A stretch of 34,468 nucleotides of DNA. Source: Tubiluchus corallicola (Eukaryota; Priapulida; Priapulimorpha; Priapulimorphida; Tubiluchidae). The DNA lies in assembly GCA_030141605.1 (NCBI GenBank), contig JAQGDQ010000464.1, positions 22,501-56,968 of the forward strand, written 5' to 3'. Below are positions 29,439-34,468 of the stretch, in pieces (the first letter of the stretch is position 1; every line of letters starts with the position of its first letter). Position numbers and translations under genes: made by a program. The notes under the pieces were generated by a model, which saw nothing but the letters and a program-made list of their open reading frames with translations, made no database searches and had not been told where the DNA came from.

Positions 29439-29741
29439 TCCTGTCTGAGAAGTAATAATGCTCTAGTAAATCACTTTACAAGACAAGCTATTTTTTCAGT
29501 GAGATCAATTATTGGCCACAATTTGCAGTTAATATTTTGTAAATATAATAATAACTCAACCTGTCATGATTTGAAACATTTAATGTATTGTATAATTGAG
29601 AAATCATTTTATAACTTAGACGAAAGTGAAGCTGCAATATGTTCACTTGTCAGAGATGCAATACAAACTATGGAAACACACAACAACTTTCTTGAAAAAC
29701 AAGAGCTAATTTCTGTTCTAATTCACATTTGTTGTAACTAG
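29439..29741 (+). CDS. Orphan ORF, possible terminal exon, function unknown
   Basis: A plus-strand frame of about 100 codons opens after TGA at 29436 and ends at TAG 29739-29741. It has no ATG near its start. A good acceptor, TATTTTTTCAG at 29499, precedes the most protein-like part, of about 80 residues. That part has amphipathic-helix character (NLDESEAAICSLVRDAIQTM, then FLEKQELISVLIHICCN). This is what a last exon of an unseen gene, or a decayed pseudogene, would look like. No partner exon was found to the left, and the MGAT5 gene there runs the other way. I do not recognise the family; chance is possible. Confidence 0.3.
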   Translation, partial: SCLRSNNALVNHFTRQAIFSVRSIIGHNLQLIFCKYNNNSTCHDLKHLMYCIIEKSFYNLDESEAAICSLVRDAIQTMETHNNFLEKQELISVLIHICCN

Positions 29742-29979
29742 TTGTATGCTACTTGATTGACATAAAATATTATGTTACAGATGGTTTGTATATACAGTTG
29801 ATTATGGGTAATAATATCATGTGTTATTAGTTTGTATTATTATGACTCTTCGTTTTAAAGTAATTGTCGAGTTAAATACGCATTTTATTGGTGTACTATC
29901 TATTATATTTTTAACTAATCTTACCTACATTGTTATTTATTGTACATAATTTTCTTAATCTACGCGAGTACGAATAAGT

Positions 29980-30126
<147 letters not shown>

Positions 30127-30394
30127 CTCCATAATATAAACAGCTCTGTTACTACTAACATATTTATTTGTTGGTTTGTGGAGTGTAGCATAGTTTCATA
30201 CCAATCAAGATATGTAGTATTTTAGGTAAATCGCTAAATTATGTATATATTGTTATATCATATATCTTTTGGCTGTCTAACGACTGAATTGGATTTCGAC
30301 GTTGTTTCTAAATTCTGGTAAATTTCTTTGTTTTAGATGCCTTGACAATGAACAGTTTGTTCGAAACCAGTCAGCAATAAATTCAATTTTGAAA
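30127..30394. other. Short intergenic stretch
   Basis: AT-rich DNA between two microsatellites. Nothing recognised. Confidence 0.5.
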
Positions 30395-30448
30395 TATAAT
30401 AATAATAATAATAACAACAATAACGAACAGACGGACGGACGGATGGAC

Positions 30449-30481
<33 letters not shown>

Positions 30482-30700
30482 AATGAATGAATGTATGAAT
30501 GAATGAATGAGTGAGTGAATGAGTGAGTGAGTGAGTGAAAGAATGGAGGAAGAAATGAATGAAAGGATGAAAGAATGAATAAATGAATGAACGAACGAAC
30601 GAATGAACAAACGAACGAACGAGTGAATGAATGAATGAATGAATGAATGAATGAATGAATGAATGAATGAATGAATGAATGAATGAATGAATGAATGAAT
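30395..30700. repeat. Compound tetranucleotide microsatellite
   Basis: A short (AAT) run at 30395-30412 is followed by GACG/GATG, GAAC, GAAT, GAGT and then a long GAAT block (about 30622-30700). The successive variants suggest step-wise mutation of one repeat. The poly His-Ser-Phe-Ile frame on the minus strand is a product of the repeat, not a gene. Confidence 0.97.
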
Positions 30701-31057
30701 CATTAATGAAAAGATGAATGAATTACGCGCACTGCTTGTGTCACAAAATCTCAGATGATGTTCACAAAAGCAAAATACATCAAAAAATAACAAAAAACAA
30801 CAAAAACAGGAACAATTGAACGGTAGCAACATGAACCGAACCGTCATTGTCCCAGGTCATTAGACCCTCAAGAAAGGTCCGCAGGCTAATTCTTTTAATT
30901 AGGGTTAATGGGGACATTTGCACCATTAGACTGTGGCTATCTGCCCTGGACACGTCGTTATCAAACTTTTTGAACGTTTACCTCAATATTCTGTGACAAG
31001 AGCAAAGTCAATATTTCGCATAACGCGATTATACACATCACGAACTTTTTGCAGACC
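30701..31057. promoter_or_regulatory. Probable 5' flank of the CHST15-like gene
   Basis: Unique sequence between the microsatellite and the start codon at 31058. No TATA box or other strong motif was seen. Named only from its position. Confidence 0.3.
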
Positions 31058-31306
31058 ATGAGGCGAATTAAATACCGTAGTCATACTTTACAAATCTTCA
31101 TTTTGTTGACAGCCGTTTGCTGTTTAGTGGTTTTATACAATTATTTTTTATCTGCTTCAGTATTACGTAATGTTTTCTCGACGACTAACTCTTGCAATGA
31201 AGGAAAACTTTTGCCAAGTAAAGAAAGCATAACTTCACAAGAATTAGAATCGGTGTCAAGACAATTGGTGCCAGCTACTGTGGACAGAGAATCAAGATGT
31301 GTTGAA
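31058..31306 (+). CDS. CHST15-like sulfotransferase, exon 1 (type II membrane anchor)
   Basis: 83 codons from ATG 31058 to a perfect GTAAGT donor, phase 0. The N-terminus is short and basic (MRRIKYRSHTLQ), followed by a membrane segment of about 20 residues (IFILLTAVCCLVVLYNYFL) and then a polar Ser/Glu-rich stem with two Cys. This is the layout of a Golgi type II enzyme: short cytosolic tail, signal anchor, lumenal stem. I chose ATG 31058 rather than any non-ATG start upstream. The family name rests on exon 3, as this exon alone fits many Golgi enzymes. The gene is head-to-head with MGAT5. Confidence 0.75.
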
Positions 31307-31439
31307 GTAAGTCATCGTCTATTACATAGTAAACTTGTTTACATGTGTTCTCCTTATTTATGAACACGGAATGTATAGAAAACAGCTATAAAGTTGTCAA
31401 ATCAAATCAAATCATTTATTTTTCATGCCAATAAAATAG

Positions 31440-31505
31440 GTGGAAAAACCAAACAAATGGGAAGGGGTGGCGAAGAACATTAGTTATCGAATTAGCCACC
31501 CCAAG
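31440..31505 (+). CDS. CHST15-like sulfotransferase, exon 2 (stem)
   Basis: 66 nt, acceptor AAAATAG, donor GTGAGT, phase 0 to 0. Encodes EKPNKWEGVAKNISYRISHP within 22 residues, including an NIS sequon, consistent with a glycosylated lumenal stem. Its phase fits exons 1 and 3. Confidence 0.65.
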
Positions 31506-31539
31506 GTGAGTATTACATTAGTATTATGCAATGCTGTAT

Positions 31540-31541
31540 AT

Positions 31542-31576
<35 letters not shown>

Positions 31577-31577
31577 T
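31540..31577. repeat. (TTTA)n microsatellite
   Basis: About nine TTTA units just after the exon 2 donor. Confidence 0.95.
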
Positions 31578-32636
31578 AAATATATGTACTGCAGTAAAAA
31601 AATTATTTCATTAAATTATGTACTTCATTTGCCTGTGATTTACATTACATAAAGTTTTTTAATTTTTAACTAGAGAACGAAAATAAAATTACCAGAAAAT
31701 AACAAAATTGTTACTATTATTATGACTTAAATATTAATAATTCATTTCAAGTTGAAAACAAAAAGAGAAAAATATAACTGTTTTTGATATCATTCAGAAC
31801 ATGCTACAGATGAACGTTAATTAATGACTCAATAAAGTTAGGGAAAATAAAATAACATGCTCAAATGATCATAAAGAAAAAGTCATGCACAACTTAGTAT
31901 CCCAATCCAGCGTCAGCCTATAAGTAAAGACTTGTGTAATAAAAAGAATGCCGCAAGCAAGCATATAATTTTTGATTCTCTTTGTAACCGATGTGCGCGT
32001 AACAAATGATTATAAATCGATCGCTCCGGTGACTGGTATTTCCTCTGTCATTTGTTTAGAAATAAAAATATTATTGCTAGTGCTGTCAAGAGGTCCAGGG
32101 TTCAAATGTGGATTATTCAAACTAAGTTTCTGATACACGTTTTAGTTGAGAAATCAACTCAGAAACGTGAAGTCTTAAACAAAACATTTAAGTGAGAAAT
32201 AGGTAGAATCTTTTCCTGCTTTCCTGTGATAATAATTACGGAATAGGTCCTTAGATGTTACACGCGTTTTTCGTATTTTACTGAAGCCACGAGGCCACTT
32301 GATATCAGCCACTTACAGCTGCTAAACAATCAATGGCTTCGTACGGACGAGTACCATCACAATGTAGAGGGTGGTCGAAAAAAAAGGCATTTCACTGCTG
32401 CAATAACAGAATAAGGCTCAGAGTCTCATGGTGAACCGGCAGAAAACTGATGTTGTCGTTTTTGATAACGCTTCCTCTTTGCTGGTTCGGAAGTAGTGCT
32501 GGCAGGCCACTCACGTAGTAGTGTTTAGTTTTTTGCTGGATTAGTGTTGAGTTTTCCTTTTTTGAAGTCACATTTCATTTGTTATACAATTCTGCCTGCC
32601 CCGTGTATACAGTAGACGTAACGGGCATTATGATAC

Positions 32637-32643
32637 TGCTGTT

Positions 32644-32674
<31 letters not shown>

Positions 32675-32703
32675 ACGATGATGATGATGATGATGATGAT
32701 AAT
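32637..32703. repeat. (CTG)n(ATG)n trinucleotide microsatellite
   Basis: CTG units change to GAT/ATG units with one GAC interruption, about 67 bp. Confidence 0.95.
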
Positions 32704-33550
32704 TATTTGTAGCATATATATTGCCATGTAGCGCTTAACCTCTCATGGTAAAATTTTAAGCACAAAAGTTCGCAGACCTAACAATAAAGAATTTGGTTTA
32801 CCAAATTTTATGATTTCCAGTATACGTTATTCCGAGGTTCAAATGTGCTGACGTATAGGAATCAGTCAATGTAAAGGTATGAATCTGTCATAGTGTCGCA
32901 GATGCGAGCGTTTAATTTACAGTTTATTATTAATTTTGATTTGTAGTTTTAAACTTTAGTTTTTCATTACCACTGAGTCAGTGCTGACATCTGTTTGTAC
33001 ACTTGGAAGTTTACAATATATGTATGTACTTGCTACTGCTATATGTTTGTGTGGAACTGGATTACTGGGCTTCTTTGTGAATGTAGTAGTTTTTCACACT
33101 TGGTAGCAAGATTAGAGGACAGGGAATATGCTTAAACAGTTGTTTGGTTATAATAACGTTTTGACTCAGGTGCCATGATATATCGACTGATAGATTTACT
33201 CTAACTTTTGTTTACTACTATTGATTATGTTTACCATTTTCGTGTATATGTGGATTGACTATGAGAGTACGGTTTTGAGTAAAATACAGATTGCAACGTT
33301 AAACCATATTTTCATCCAGTGATTCCATTTTAACACGAACATCGCAACTACAAAAACGGTCTTGATTAACCAGCCAATGTCGGTTGTTGGCTCTCCCAAA
33401 AATAGCCCAGCGACAACTTTGGTATCACGACATATAGGCCTATACGTGTTAATGTAAGAATCGTTTTATAAAAAAAAACAAGTGTAGTACATTCAATTGA
33501 TTTTAAACATTTAACTAACATTGTTGCGGTTCTTTTTGTTGTATCTACAG

Positions 33551-33617
33551 GCAGGATTGCCGTTTTTGGAAAACTACAAAAATCCGTGTTTTTACTTGAA
33601 CGCCGGTACAACCACAG
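33551..33617 (+). CDS. CHST15-like sulfotransferase, exon 3 (pre-catalytic motif)
   Basis: 67 nt, acceptor TTGTATCTACAG, donor GTAACA, phase 0 to 1. Encodes LPFLENYKNPCFYLN. In CHST15 (GalNAc 4-sulfate 6-O-sulfotransferase) a K-F-L-P-N-x-K-x-P-C-W-Y stretch occurs shortly before the PAPS-binding loop; FLxxxKNPCFY here matches that pattern. The next exon should carry Leu-Arg-Cys-Leu-Pro and the G-x-x-K-x-G-T-T loop, but the remaining 850 bp of the window hold none. The gene is therefore cut by the window, and the assignment rests mostly on this short motif plus the type II layout. Confidence 0.6.
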
Positions 33618-33898
33618 GTAACATAATGATGAATAAAAACAATCTGTTACAGTGCTTACTGTACACACTAACATTATTATGGTGCACAGTGGGACGCCTT
33701 CATTACATGTGGCTTTGGTTAACTGGGTCTCAAAATTCAAAACCATCTTGATTCCTAATGGTCTTACCTTGTTTAACTTGTTTCCTGACTGTAATTCCTC
33801 ATATTAGTTAATTTACTTCTTCTCTGTTCTTTCTTTCTGCATAAACGTTGGAGGTAGTAAAATCTTAGTGGTATTATGTACATAAAACTTTACATAGG

Positions 33899-33909
33899 CT
33901 CTCTCTCTC

Positions 33910-33981
<72 letters not shown>
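33899..33981. repeat. (CT)n microsatellite
   Basis: About 41 CT units with one AC interruption near 33910. A polypurine/polypyrimidine tract that could form triplex DNA. Confidence 0.97.
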
Positions 33982-33984
<3 letters not shown>

Positions 33985-33985
<1 letters not shown>

Positions 33986-34026
33986 TGTGTGTGTGTGTGT
34001 GTGTGCGTGCGTGCGTGCGTGTTGTG

Positions 34027-34058
<32 letters not shown>

Positions 34059-34128
34059 TGCGTGTGCTGTGTGTTTTGTACTGTGCTGTGCTGTGCTGTG
34101 CTTGTGCGTGTGAGTGTGCGTGTGTGTC
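33985..34128. repeat. (GT)n / (GCGT)n / (GTGCT)n compound microsatellite
   Basis: GT units alternate with GCGT blocks (34006-34020 and 34040-34064), then a short GTGCT run (34083-34101). An alternating purine-pyrimidine tract directly after the CT tract. Confidence 0.96.
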
Positions 34129-34468
34129 AAGGTAATGTGTAAAATTCGGACATTTTATAAAATTTCATATAATGTTTACGCATTTCCCGAAAAGTGCAAA
34201 ATAAACCTTTTCAAAATAAACCTCTGACATGCTGCTTGTTAACACAGCAAAACACGACAGTTCCTTTCATAAGGTGTTTTCTGCAGTCTTTATTTTCTAA
34301 ACAAGGAGAAAAAACAAAAGAATACATTAAACTTACAGTAATGTAATTTGAACAAAAAAATTACACAGAAAATTGCTATCTAATTAATAAACTTAGATTT
34401 ACAAAATCACTTACTTCGTTCGGCTAGAGAGCGCACACTGTTTATGGTTGTAGCATGACATTAAATTT

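Larger units (their letters stand above)
31506..33550. other. Intron 2 of the CHST15-like gene
   Basis: About 2 kb, AT-rich, with a TTTA run (31540-31577) and a CTG/GAT trinucleotide run (32637-32703). The 126-codon minus-strand ORF at its right end (33366-33746) runs antisense through exon 3 and has no recognisable features. Confidence 0.5.
33618..34468. other. Intron 3 of the CHST15-like gene, to window end
   Basis: Apart from the dinucleotide block (33899-34128), nothing recognised. No further in-frame exon with the expected sulfotransferase motif was seen. Confidence 0.5.

Noticed and set aside
30302-30847. His-Ser-Phe-Ile-rich 154-codon ORF and its plus-strand partner
   Set aside because: Translation of the tetranucleotide repeat; no domain or conserved-looking flanks.
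33366-33746. 126-codon minus-strand ORF
   Set aside because: Antisense to the well-supported exon 33551-33617; no recognisable features.
33876-34142. Ser-Leu and Cys-Val repeat ORFs
   Set aside because: Translation of the CT and GT microsatellites.

Overview
This is a window of animal (metazoan) nuclear DNA, probably from an invertebrate. It is AT-rich, its genes are split into short exons with GT...AG introns of about 0.3-2 kb, and it holds many microsatellites, minisatellites and decayed transposons. An assembly gap (16075-16968) lies inside one intron. There are no prokaryotic features. Neither the species nor the phylum can be named from the sequence.

Three protein genes are supported by hand-spliced exons. 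(1) Left, plus strand: the last two exons (2025-2132 and 2295-2464) of a collagen-like gene, a Gly-X-Y exon of exactly 108 nt followed by a terminal exon with a very basic tail. (2) Centre, minus strand: what appears to be a complete 14-exon gene (start codon 28456, stop 10310) for an MGAT5-family alpha-1,6-mannosylglycoprotein 6-beta-N-acetylglucosaminyltransferase. All 13 junctions keep the frame and give a 589-residue protein with the conserved catalytic core and Cys-rich C-terminus. Its N-terminal stem is much shorter than in vertebrate MGAT5. (3) Right, plus strand: the first three exons (31058-31306, 31440-31505, 33551-33617) of a type II membrane protein that looks like a CHST15-type carbohydrate sulfotransferase. 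It runs off the window before the catalytic domain. Genes 2 and 3 are head-to-head about 2.6 kb apart. Both would act on glycans in the Golgi, and gene 1 encodes an extracellular-matrix-type protein.

The rest is intronic and intergenic DNA with much mobile-element debris: a fold-back MITE (5253-5550), a TA-flanked Tc1/mariner-like element with a broken transposase (14280-15427) and three related dispersed copies, a candidate solo LTR with a 4-bp target duplication (12818-13156), and a second short repeat family (12558-12711, 20410-20566). Tandem arrays include a 38-bp repeat at the left edge, a nested 17/34-bp repeat (5610-5878), a 32-bp palindromic array (23092-23849) next to an MGAT5 exon, and several microsatellites. 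One orphan plus-strand ORF (29439-29741) may be an unassigned exon.

I see no wholly new system. The points most worth following are the truncated MGAT5 N-terminus, a possible second in-frame start beside an NRF1-type site, the divergent pair of glycan genes, and the way repeats crowd the splice sites of the MGAT5 gene.
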